Of a DNA stretch of 15,113 nucleotides, positions 7,779 through 15,113 are shown one piece after another. The translations under genes and the position numbers were made by a program. The stretch is from an uncultured Lachnospiraceae bacterium (GTDB lineage: Bacteria > Bacillota > Clostridia > Lachnospirales > Lachnospiraceae). Under the pieces are notes generated by a model. That model searched no databases. It was not told the origin of the DNA and was given only the letters and a program-made list of their open reading frames with translations. Numbering within the stretch: the stretch's first letter is position 1; the number at the start of each line of letters is the position of its first letter. The stretch is taken from the NCBI GenBank assembly GCA_905235345.1, contig CAJOLO010000015.1, positions 1 to 15,113 on the forward strand, given 5' to 3'.

Positions 7779-8141
7779 ATGACTAGTGTTTTGATAGTTG
7801 ATGATTCAAGAACGTCAAGAAAGATATTAAGAGGAGTACTGGAGAGCCGGGGCTATGAGATTATAGGAGAGGCCACCAACGGGCAGGAGGGGTATGACAG
7901 ATATGTTGAACTTAAACCTGATGTGGTAACAATGGATGTTACAATGCCTGTCTTAGATGGAATCTCCGCACTTAAGAAGATTAAGGATGATTTTCCTGAC
8001 GCAAAGGTTGTAATGGTAACTGCTGCCGGACAGAAAGCGAAGATGGTAGAAGCGATACGAAGCGGGGCAGATGAATTTGTGGCAAAGCCATTTGATCCGG
8101 ATAATCTTAAATCGATAATTGACAAGGTAGTGAATCAGTAG
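7779..8141 (+). CDS. CheY-like single-domain response regulator
   Basis: A 120-residue stand-alone receiver domain with no output domain, so it should act by binding a partner protein, as CheY does at the flagellar motor or another target. All signature residues are present: acidic pair D8-D9, phospho-acceptor D53 (VTMDVTMP), T81 (MVTAAG) and K103 (AKPFDP). It follows the CheX-like gene by 88 bases on the same strand with no terminator between, so the two are probably one transcript: a receiver and its phosphatase. GGGGTGAT, matching the 3' part of the usual ribosome binding sequence, lies 5 bases before the ATG. No histidine kinase is in the window. Calling it chemotactic CheY is reasonable by sequence, but no flagellar or other che genes are nearby to prove it. 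Confidence 0.9.
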   Translation: MTSVLIVDDSRTSRKILRGVLESRGYEIIGEATNGQEGYDRYVELKPDVVTMDVTMPVLDGISALKKIKDDFPDAKVVMVTAAGQKAKMVEAIRSGADEFVAKPFDPDNLKSIIDKVVNQ

Positions 8142-8252
8142 ATGTTAATATATATCTATGCTTTGAGTACGCAGATTAATATGTCAGTGCAGTTTAAGTG
8201 TATTGTGCGGCAAGAATGCATGCGGCACTTTTGAATTTAATAATATTATAAT

Positions 8253-8288
8253 AAGAAAGAGAATTTGATTATATTCTCTTTCTTTTTG
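8253..8288 (+). terminator. Terminator after the CheY-like gene
   Basis: A perfect 12-bp inverted repeat (AAGAAAGAGAAT at 8253-8264 and ATTCTCTTTCTT at 8273-8284) with an 8-base loop, followed by TTTG. The stem is AU-rich, so strength is uncertain, but the position 110 bases after the stop codon fits. It separates the signalling pair from purL. Confidence 0.65.
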
Positions 8289-8355
8289 ATTTTCAAGGTA
8301 CAGTTAATATGTTTATAATTATTTTTATGTTTCTATGGATTTTACATTGCATTTT

Positions 8356-8364
8356 TGATACAAT
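8356..8364 (+). promoter_or_regulatory. Probable extended -10 box for purL
   Basis: TGATACAAT gives a TGn-extended -10 (TACAAT, 5/6). The -35 region about 17 bases upstream (near 8336) is poor. If used, transcription starts near 8371 and leaves a leader of about 165 bases before the purL ATG. Confidence 0.45.
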
Positions 8365-8419
8365 ATGTTTCGTGAGTTACTATTTACGGATACGAACTAA
8401 AGTAATATAGTTGAGTCAT

Positions 8420-8498
8420 ATTCAATATTAAGAAGTAATTGTTCTTATTATTATTGAATTTCGTGAATGGTGATTGCAGTGAACTGTTATTAAGAACA
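8420..8498 (+). promoter_or_regulatory. Structured leader upstream of purL
   Basis: The purL leader can fold as a hairpin with ATTCAATA (8420-8427) pairing TATTGAAT (8452-8459) and inner TAAGAA (8429-8434) pairing TTCTTA (8442-8447). The segment TGTTCTTA (8440-8447) could instead pair with TAAGAACA (8491-8498), so the two folds exclude each other. I do not recognise a purine riboswitch core or a known leader family. The rest of 8142-8524 holds no gene that I can support. Confidence 0.3.
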
Positions 8499-8524
8499 CA
8501 TTATTACTAAAATGTTATATAAAC

Positions 8525-8530
8525 AGGAGG
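8525..8530 (+). promoter_or_regulatory. purL ribosome binding site
   Basis: AGGAGG ends 5 bases before the ATG at 8536 and decides that start. An in-frame ATG at 8512 lies upstream of the site and has no such signal. Confidence 0.85.
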
Positions 8531-8535
8531 ATACC

Positions 8536-11500
8536 ATGAGTAAAGTAAGAAGAGTTTATGTAGAGAAGAAGACTGATTATGCGGTTAAGGCGAAGGAGTT
8601 ATATGAGGAGCTTATTGATTATCTTGACCTGAATATAGAAAGTGTCAGGGTGTTAGTTCGTTATGATGTGGAGAATGTTTCCGACAAGACTTATGAGAAG
8701 GCATTAAAGACCGTATTTTCTGAGCCTCCTGTGGATTATGTTTATGAGAATACATTTCCTTATGATGATAACGATAAAATATTCTCAGTGGAGGCGCTTC
8801 CCGGACAATTCGACCAGAGAGCAGATTCGGCACAGCAGTGTGTTAAACTGTTAAACGAAAAAGAAGAGCCTGTAATCAGGTGTGCAACGACTTATGTTAT
8901 CAAGGGAGATATGAATGATGAACAATTCGCAAGAGTTAAATCATATTGTATCAATCCGGTGGATTCAAGGCAGACGGATGATAACAAGATTCCGGATACT
9001 TTAGTTCAGGTATTTGATGAGCCTGCTGATGTTGAAATATTTGACGGCTTTAAGGACATGGAGGAAAGTAAGCTCAGGGAACTTTATGATTCTCTTGGAC
9101 TTGCCATGACATTTAAGGATTTTCTTCATATACAGAATTATTTTAAGAATGATGAGAAGAGAGATCCGTCTGTTACAGAGATAAGAGTACTTGATACATA
9201 CTGGTCTGATCACTGCCGTCACACCACATTTGCAACGGAGCTTACCAATGTAAGCTTTGAGGACGGATATTATAAGAAACCTATTGAGGATTCATACAAT
9301 TCATATCTTGCAGATAAAGAAGAATTGTATAAAGGCAGAGATGACAAGTTCACCTGTTTGATGGATATTGCACTTATGGCAATGAAGAAGCTTCGTGCCG
9401 AGGGCAAGTTACAGGAGATGGAAGTATCGGATGAGATAAATGCTTGTTCTATCGAAATACCTGTAACAATAGACGGCAAGGAGGTTCCGTATCTCATACA
9501 GTTTAAGAATGAGACACATAATCATCCTACGGAGATTGAACCGTTTGGTGGTGCTGCCACATGTCTCGGAGGATGTATCAGAGATCCGCTCTCAGGACGT
9601 TCATATGTATATCAGGCTATGCGTGTGACCGGTGCGGCAGATCCTACCAAAGCACTTTCAGAGACTATGGAAGGTAAGCTCCCTCAGAGGAAACTGGTAA
9701 CAACGGCTGCTCATGGTTACAGCTCTTACGGTAATCAGATTGGACTTGCAACAGGTCTTGTTAATGAGGTTTATCATCCGAATTATGTTGCAAAGAGAAT
9801 GGAAATTGGTGCGGTTGTCGCAGCAGCTCCTAAGGAGAATGTTAAGCGTCTTACATCCGATCCCGGCAATGTGATCATTCTTATCGGCGGCAGAACGGGT
9901 CGTGACGGAATAGGCGGTGCAACGGGTAGTTCCAAGAAGCATACGACACAGTCTATCGATACCTGTGGCTCTGAGGTTCAGAAGGGTAATCCTCCTACAG
10001 AGAGAAAGATTCAGAGACTTTTCAGAAGAAGTGAAGTAGCGGGTATTATAAGAAAATGTAATGATTTCGGTGCAGGCGGTGTCAGTGTGGCAATAGGAGA
10101 ACTGGCTGACGGACTTATGATCGATCTTGATAAGGTTCCTAAGAAATATGCAGGTCTTGATGGAACGGAGATTGCCATATCGGAATCTCAGGAGAGAATG
10201 GCAGTTGTTGTAGATAAGGCAGATGTAGATACCATGCTTGGCTACTGTGAGGAGGAGAATCTTGAGGCGGTAGTGGTTGCGGAGGTTACAGAAGATCCCA
10301 GACTTGTTATGACATGGAGAGGCAAAGAGATTGTCAATATTTCAAGAGCATTTATCGATACTAACGGAGCACATCAGGAAAGTGATGTGACGATTACTAT
10401 GCCGGAGAAGAAGGATTATTTTGTGGATAATAAGAAGGTTACGGATGTTAAGAAGACATGGCTTGAGACTTTGGCTGACCTTAATATATGTTCACAAAAA
10501 GGTCTTGTTGAGATGTTTGACAGCTCTATCGGTGCGGCTACGGTTGTTATGCCTTACGGAGGTAAGTATCAGTTATCTCCTACGCAGACAATGATTGCAA
10601 AGCTTCCTCTTGATAAAGGTTCGTGTGATACGGTTACTATGATGTCTTACGGACTTGATCCGTATATGCTTTCATGGTCACCTTACCATGGAGCGATATA
10701 TTCTGTAGTTCATTCTGTAGCAAAGATTGTGGCTGCCGGAGGTGACTGGAGCAGGATTTATTTCACGTTCCAGGAGTATTTCAAGAGGCTTGGCACAGAT
10801 TCTAAGCGTTGGGGTGAGCCGATGGCTGCACTTCTTGGTGCATATGACGCACAGCTTGGATTTGGTCTTGCTTCAATTGGTGGCAAGGATTCGATGTCAG
10901 GATCATTTAATGATATTGATGTTCCGCCTACACTGTGTTCATTCGCAATTGATGTTGCCAATACCGGAGATGTTATCACTCCTGAATTAAAGAGTGCCGG
11001 CAACACGATAATAAAGATAGATATCAAGCGTGACGAATATGGACTTCCTGATTATGAAGATATTAAGAAGAAATATTCTGCTTTGTATAAAGATATGCAG
11101 GATGGAAAGATACTATCTGCATATGCTGTTTCTTATGGTGGTATCATTGAGGCCGTTTCCAAGATGGGCTTTGGTAATAAAATCGGAGTGAGTCTTGACG
11201 GAACGGTGACCAGAGAGGATCTTGTTAAGAAGGATTATGGTGCGATTATCTGCGAGATTAAGTCAGAAGATCTGAAATCACTTTCTGTTGATGCGACAAG
11301 AATAGGTGAGACCATCTCAGAGGAGAAATTTGTATACGGCAATGTCAAGATATCCATGAAGGATGCGTTAGCCGCATGGACAGGTACTTTGGAGAAGGTG
11401 TTCCCTACATCATCCAATGTGGAGCAGAAGAAGGTGAGAAATGATATATATAAAACTGACAAAGTATATGTCTGCAAGAACAAAGTGGCTAAGCCCAAGG

Positions 11501-12288
11501 TATTTATTCCGGTATTTCCGGGAACAAACTGTGAATATGATTCCGCAAAGGCATTTGAACGTGCAGGTGCAGAGGTGGAGACTATCGTATTCAAGAATAT
11601 GACGGAACAGAATATCCTTGATTCTGTTGATGCATTTGAGAAAGCCATAAGTCAGGCACAGATTGTTATGATGCCGGGCGGTTTTTCTGCCGGCGATGAG
11701 CCGGAGGGTTCTGCTAAGTTCTTTGCAACGGCGTTCCGTAACGAGAAGCTTAAGGAAGAACTTACGAAATTGTTAAATGAGAGAGACGGACTTGTACTGG
11801 GAATCTGTAACGGTTTTCAGGCACTTATTAAGCTTGGACTTGTACCATACGGAAAGATTACATCGCAGAAGGAGGATTCTCCGACACTTACCATGAACAG
11901 TATCGGACGTCATCAGTCTAAGATGGTATATACCAAGATTGTCAGCAATAAGAGCCCTTGGCTTAGAAAGGCAACGCTTGGTGATGTATATACAGTTCCT
12001 ATTTCTCATGGTGAAGGAAGGTTTGTTGCCAATAAGGAGTGGCTTGATAAGTTATTCGAGAATGGTCAGGTGGCAACCAGGTATGTAGATGTGAACGGTA
12101 ATCCTACAATGGATGAAGATTATAATATTAATGGTTCCTATGAGGCAATTGAAGGTATCACAAGTCCTGACGGAAGAGTTCTTGGTAAGATGGCTCATTC
12201 TGAGAGGCGTGATACGGATGTAGCAATTAATATATATGGTGATCAGAATCAGTTGATCTTTGAATCGGGTGTAGAGTATTTTAAATAA
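8536..12288 (+). CDS. purL: Phosphoribosylformylglycinamidine synthase, single chain
   Basis: Catalyses the fourth step of purine synthesis: FGAR + glutamine + ATP to FGAM + glutamate + ADP. The 1250-residue protein fuses all functions. A PurS-like N-terminal region covers about 1-90. The synthetase core starts near 210 with WSDHCRHTTF and contains ETHNHPTEIEPFGGAAT, GGRTGRDGIGGATG and NDFGAGGVSVAIGELADG. A second, structural AIR-synthase-like half follows, with GGKDSMSG. The C-terminal glutaminase (about 990-1250) has FPGTNCEYDSA, the nucleophile Cys1091 in GICNGFQ, and His1158/Glu1160 in SHGEGRF. All three triad residues are present, so it should use glutamine directly. This fits the long clostridial clade rather than the split PurS/PurL/PurQ system of bacilli. 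No other pur gene is next to it. The start at 8536 is set by AGGAGG. It is followed by nnr after 82 bases with no clear terminator. Confidence 0.96.
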   Translation: MSKVRRVYVEKKTDYAVKAKELYEELIDYLDLNIESVRVLVRYDVENVSDKTYEKALKTVFSEPPVDYVYENTFPYDDNDKIFSVEALPGQFDQRADSAQQCVKLLNEKEEPVIRCATTYVIKGDMNDEQFARVKSYCINPVDSRQTDDNKIPDTLVQVFDEPADVEIFDGFKDMEESKLRELYDSLGLAMTFKDFLHIQNYFKNDEKRDPSVTEIRVLDTYWSDHCRHTTFATELTNVSFEDGYYKKPIEDSYNSYLADKEELYKGRDDKFTCLMDIALMAMKKLRAEGKLQEMEVSDEINACSIEIPVTIDGKEVPYLIQFKNETHNHPTEIEPFGGAATCLGGCIRDPLSGRSYVYQAMRVTGAADPTKALSETMEGKLPQRKLVTTAAHGYSSYGNQIGLATGLVNEVYHPNYVAKRMEIGAVVAAAPKENVKRLTSDPGNVIILIGGRTGRDGIGGATGSSKKHTTQSIDTCGSEVQKGNPPTERKIQRLFRRSEVAGIIRKCNDFGAGGVSVAIGELADGLMIDLDKVPKKYAGLDGTEIAISESQERMAVVVDKADVDTMLGYCEEENLEAVVVAEVTEDPRLVMTWRGKEIVNISRAFIDTNGAHQESDVTITMPEKKDYFVDNKKVTDVKKTWLETLADLNICSQKGLVEMFDSSIGAATVVMPYGGKYQLSPTQTMIAKLPLDKGSCDTVTMMSYGLDPYMLSWSPYHGAIYSVVHSVAKIVAAGGDWSRIYFTFQEYFKRLGTDSKRWGEPMAALLGAYDAQLGFGLASIGGKDSMSGSFNDIDVPPTLCSFAIDVANTGDVITPELKSAGNTIIKIDIKRDEYGLPDYEDIKKKYSALYKDMQDGKILSAYAVSYGGIIEAVSKMGFGNKIGVSLDGTVTREDLVKKDYGAIICEIKSEDLKSLSVDATRIGETISEEKFVYGNVKISMKDALAAWTGTLEKVFPTSSNVEQKKVRNDIYKTDKVYVCKNKVAKPKVFIPVFPGTNCEYDSAKAFERAGAEVETIVFKNMTEQNILDSVDAFEKAISQAQIVMMPGGFSAGDEPEGSAKFFATAFRNEKLKEELTKLLNERDGLVLGICNGFQALIKLGLVPYGKITSQKEDSPTLTMNSIGRHQSKMVYTKIVSNKSPWLRKATLGDVYTVPISHGEGRFVANKEWLDKLFENGQVATRYVDVNGNPTMDEDYNINGSYEAIEGITSPDGRVLGKMAHSERRDTDVAINIYGDQNQLIFESGVEYFK

Positions 12289-12370
12289 GGAGTTCTCGTG
12301 CCATCTGATGATAGAATATAGCAGTTGGTTTTTAGGTGTTGTAGATTGAGATTAAGATAGGAAAAAGCAT

Positions 12371-13861
12371 ATGGAATATATTGTTACAAAGAATGAAATG
12401 CAGGCAATAGATACCTGTACAATTGAAAAGGTAGGGATTCCACAGGCTGTCCTTATGGAGAGGGCTGCACTTGCAGTGGTGGAAGAGGTAGAAAAGCTTA
12501 ATCCACATAAAGGAAGAATATTGATTGCCGTTGAGGGAGGCAATAATGGCGGTGACGGACTTGCAGCTGCAAGAATGTTATCGGAAAGAGGTTATCCGGT
12601 GGATATCTATTATGTAGGTGCAATCACTAATGTGTCTGAACAGTTTGAGTTGCAGAAGAATATTATTACTCAGATAGGACAGAGACTAAGGAAGGCGATT
12701 CCCAATAAGGATTATGCTGTTATAGTTGATGGAATATTCGGTGTCGGTCTTTCAAGAGAAGTAGAAGGTAGTCAGAAAAAGGCAATCGAAGTGCTTAACC
12801 AGATGAAGGGAATAAAGGTTGCTATTGATATTCCATCGGGACTTGATGCAACAACAGGTGAAATATTGGGAATTGCATTTCGAGCCGATTATACGGTAAC
12901 TTTTGGGTTTAAAAAGCTTGGCATGTTCTTCGGATCAGGAATTGACTGTTGTGGGAAGATAATATGCAGGAATATTGGATTTCCCAATGTTTCATTTCAG
13001 TCGGTTAAACCAAAGATTTATACATACGATGAACAGGATCTTGATAAGCTTCCAAAGAGATTTAATAATTCCAATAAAGGCAGTTATGGCAAGGTGGCTG
13101 TGGTTGCAGGAAGCAAGAATATGTCAGGGGCTGCATTTTTATGTGCTAAGGCTGCATATTCAACAGGTGTCGGACTTGTAAAGATATATACCCATGAAAG
13201 CAATAGGGTTGTATTGCAGTCACAACTTCCCGAGGCGATCATGATGACTTATGATGATTATGAAGGTGCTTTGGCGTGTGTTGAAGATGTGGCTAAATGG
13301 GCTTCGGTAATAGTGGTAGGCCCGGGACTCGGCGTGGATTCCACATCTGAAAGAATGTTATATGAGCTTTTGATGAATTCAGAGGTTCCGATGGTGCTGG
13401 ATGCGGATGCACTTAACATTTTGTCCAATAATATTGGAATGTTGAAGACCTGTTCCGTACCTATTGTGATGACACCGCATATGAAGGAAATGAGTCGGTT
13501 AATTGGTAAGAGTGTTGAAAATATTGCTAAAGATAGATTTGCAATTGCAAAAAAGTTTGCCAGGGAATATGAAGTCAGCCTTGTATTAAAGGATGCAAAG
13601 TCCATTGTGACAAACGGAGGAGAGCATACATATGTTAATCTTGCCGGTAATAATGGTATGTCAACCGGAGGTTCCGGTGATGTTCTTGCGGGAATTATAG
13701 CGGGGATGCTTGCAGGCGGACTTGATTTGATTGAGGCAGCACGAATTGGCACATATGTGCATTGCCTTGCGGGAGATAAGGCGGCTGAGAAGAAAGGAAA
13801 GTATGCAATGCTTGCATCGGATATCATTTCATCACTTGGTGAGGTTATGAGAAACGCGTGA
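12371..13861 (+). CDS. nnr: Bifunctional NAD(P)H-hydrate epimerase / ADP-dependent dehydratase
   Basis: Repairs hydrated NADH and NADPH: the N-terminal domain epimerises R- and S-hydrates and the C-terminal domain dehydrates the S form using ADP. The 496 residues have the full fused layout. The YjeF_N epimerase domain (about 1-210) has GGNNGGDGL near residues 56-64, VDGIFGVGLSREVEG and AIDIPSGLDATTG. The ribokinase-like dehydratase domain (about 225-496) has KGSYGKVAVVAGS, VVGPGLG, VLDADALN, TPHMKEMSRL and the key NNGMSTGGSGDVLAG loop with its catalytic Asp. AGGAA lies 7 bases before the ATG. It precedes alr by about 50 bases on the same strand, a pairing frequent in Firmicutes (often with acpS, not seen here). 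No damage is visible. Confidence 0.95.
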   Translation: MEYIVTKNEMQAIDTCTIEKVGIPQAVLMERAALAVVEEVEKLNPHKGRILIAVEGGNNGGDGLAAARMLSERGYPVDIYYVGAITNVSEQFELQKNIITQIGQRLRKAIPNKDYAVIVDGIFGVGLSREVEGSQKKAIEVLNQMKGIKVAIDIPSGLDATTGEILGIAFRADYTVTFGFKKLGMFFGSGIDCCGKIICRNIGFPNVSFQSVKPKIYTYDEQDLDKLPKRFNNSNKGSYGKVAVVAGSKNMSGAAFLCAKAAYSTGVGLVKIYTHESNRVVLQSQLPEAIMMTYDDYEGALACVEDVAKWASVIVVGPGLGVDSTSERMLYELLMNSEVPMVLDADALNILSNNIGMLKTCSVPIVMTPHMKEMSRLIGKSVENIAKDRFAIAKKFAREYEVSLVLKDAKSIVTNGGEHTYVNLAGNNGMSTGGSGDVLAGIIAGMLAGGLDLIEAARIGTYVHCLAGDKAAEKKGKYAMLASDIISSLGEVMRNA

Positions 13862-13899
13862 TTATAGATAAATAAGCAATTGCTGTCAAAGAGCATCTT

Positions 13900-13905
13900 A
13901 GGAGG
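13900..13905 (+). promoter_or_regulatory. alr ribosome binding site
   Basis: AGGAGG lies 4 bases before an ATG at 13910 and 7 bases before a second, adjacent ATG at 13913. The 7-base spacing favours 13913. An upstream in-frame TTG at 13880 would put the site inside the gene. Confidence 0.8.
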
Positions 13906-13912
13906 CGTAATG

Positions 13913-15076
13913 ATGGACACATATCATCGTGTGGAGGCGGACGTTGATCTATCTGCCATTCGAAGAAATATTGAAACTATGAAGGCCTGTATTCCAAAGG
14001 AGAAAAAGCTGCTTGCAGTCATTAAGGCGAATGCCTATGGACATGGTGCTATACAGGTGGCAGAGGTCTTGGATGATCTTGCAGATTATTATGGAGTTGC
14101 CTGCATAGATGAGGCTTTGGAACTTAGAAATGCGGGAATTGTAAAGCCGATTCTTATACTCGGATATACGGATGACAGTCAGTTTGAAAAGATTGTTAAG
14201 AATGACATTACACAGACTGTATATTCGTATGAGCAGGCAAAAACTCTTTCTGATATTGCAGGTCGTTTGAGTATGGTTGGTAAGATTCATATCAAGCTTG
14301 ATACCGGTATGAACAGAATTGGGTATCAATGCAACGCAGATAGTGTTTCGGAAATTGTTAAGATCAGCAGATTGCCTAATCTTAATGTTGAAGGAGTATT
14401 TACCCATTATTTTAAGGCGGACAGCGTTGATAAGACAAGTGCTATGGAGCAGTTGTCAAAATATACTAAGATGTTGGAGTTGTTAGAGGAGAAAGGCGTT
14501 CATTTTTCCATAAGACATATATCCAATAGTGCGGGAATCATGGAAATGCCTAATGACACATATGATATGGTTCGCTCGGGAATCTCAACTTACGGACTTT
14601 ATCCGTCGGAGGAGATGGATAAGAAAGCGTGTGTGCTTAATCCGGCGATGTCCTTCAAGAGCCATATAACCAATGTGAAAATGGTTAGTGCGGGCGAGAC
14701 TGTTGGATATGGAGGAACCTACACTCTGCCATGCGATAAAAGAATTGCAACGGTTGGTGTGGGATATGCAGACGGATATCCCAGAGCATTATCCAATAAG
14801 GGAAGGGTCCTGGTTCGAGGAGAATCTGCACCGATTGTCGGCAGGGTATGTATGGATCAGATAATGATAGATGTAAATGATATCGACGGTGTTTCGGTTG
14901 GTGATGAGGTTGTGCTTTTCGGAAGGCAAGGTGATAATATGATTCCGGTGGAGGAGCCTGCCGATATGTCATGCAGCTTTAATTATGAATTTGTGTGTGA
15001 TATTAACAGACGTGTTCCCAGAGTATTCTTCAGAGATGGCAGGAAGGTCGGGGAGGTTAATTATCTTGAAGGGTAA
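13913..15076 (+). CDS. alr: Alanine racemase, PLP-dependent
   Basis: Interconverts L- and D-alanine, supplying D-alanine for peptidoglycan in the cytoplasm. The protein is 387 residues from the ATG at 13913 (388 from 13910), the usual length. The N-terminal TIM barrel has VEADVDLSAIRRNI near the start and the PLP-binding Lys38 in VIKANAYGHG. KLDTGMNRIGY and FTHYFKAD follow, then HISNSAG and VRSGISTYGLYP. The C-terminal beta domain begins near 245 and carries the second catalytic base Tyr266 in VGYGGTY, then VGVGYADGYPR and GRVCMDQIMIDV. Both catalytic residues are therefore intact. It probably shares a transcript with nnr. Nothing shows whether it is the only alanine racemase in the genome. 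Confidence 0.96.
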   Translation: MDTYHRVEADVDLSAIRRNIETMKACIPKEKKLLAVIKANAYGHGAIQVAEVLDDLADYYGVACIDEALELRNAGIVKPILILGYTDDSQFEKIVKNDITQTVYSYEQAKTLSDIAGRLSMVGKIHIKLDTGMNRIGYQCNADSVSEIVKISRLPNLNVEGVFTHYFKADSVDKTSAMEQLSKYTKMLELLEEKGVHFSIRHISNSAGIMEMPNDTYDMVRSGISTYGLYPSEEMDKKACVLNPAMSFKSHITNVKMVSAGETVGYGGTYTLPCDKRIATVGVGYADGYPRALSNKGRVLVRGESAPIVGRVCMDQIMIDVNDIDGVSVGDEVVLFGRQGDNMIPVEEPADMSCSFNYEFVCDINRRVPRVFFRDGRKVGEVNYLEG

Positions 15077-15113
15077 TATCACATTTTATATCCCGGATGG
15101 AGATTGACATCCA

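Noticed and set aside
8142..8535. Purine or PRPP-type riboswitch before purL
   Set aside because: I looked for the conserved core loops of the purine riboswitch and did not find them; the only visible structures are AT-rich hairpins.
12289..12370. Terminator or separate promoter between purL and nnr
   Set aside because: No convincing stem with a T run and no paired -35/-10 boxes were seen; co-transcription remains open.
13258..13920. A 220-codon open frame on the minus strand across nnr and the alr start
   Set aside because: It is antisense to the intact nnr dehydratase domain; composition reflects the opposite-strand codons.
15095..15113. TTGACA box (15104-15109), a small GGATG/CATCC hairpin and a possible ATG at the right edge
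   Set aside because: Only 37 bases follow alr in the window; none of these can be told from chance without the next sequence.

Overview
The window looks like chromosome from a low-GC Gram-positive anaerobe of the Clostridia, most plausibly a Lachnospiraceae gut commensal; I cannot fix the genus. The reasons are AT-rich spacers, strong AGGAGG ribosome binding sites, the single-chain clostridial type of PurL (about 1250 residues), a DUF1292 protein, and the nnr-alr pair common in Firmicutes. No rRNA, tRNA, CRISPR array, prophage or transposase gene is visible.

Left arm (1-6390, all on the minus strand, in transcription order): a membrane-bound GGDEF-EAL cyclic-di-GMP enzyme with an extracellular sensor; a small acidic DUF1292 protein; then carB, the large subunit of carbamoyl phosphate synthetase, ended by a strong hairpin terminator at the left edge. 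carA is not next to carB. The gap between the GGDEF-EAL gene and the DUF1292 gene carries a 35-bp imperfect direct duplication that includes the ribosome-binding region.

Centre (6391-6793): a roughly 400-bp divergent control region. It has one good sigma-A-type promoter facing each way and, between their -35 boxes, two tandem 78-bp units. Each unit contains an identical long imperfect palindrome or hairpin.

Right arm (6794-15113, all on the plus strand): first a 298-residue protein with four 29-residue MshEN-like repeats followed by a CheC/CheX-type phosphatase domain that keeps the D-xxx-E-xx-N active-site pattern. A stand-alone CheY-type receiver with all phosphorylation residues follows. 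These two genes, opposite the c-di-GMP enzyme, form a plausible signalling module: c-di-GMP level could be sensed by the MshEN-like repeats and used to set dephosphorylation of the CheY. This is inference, but it is the most interesting idea in the window. After a terminator and a structured leader comes purL (purine synthesis), then nnr (repair of NAD(P)H hydrates) and alr (alanine racemase, cell-wall D-alanine).

The metabolic genes (carB, purL, nnr, alr) are ordinary housekeeping genes with intact catalytic motifs. The parts worth a second look are the signalling cluster, the 78-bp tandem repeat, a possible 28-residue reading frame after the CheX-like gene, and the leader of purL.
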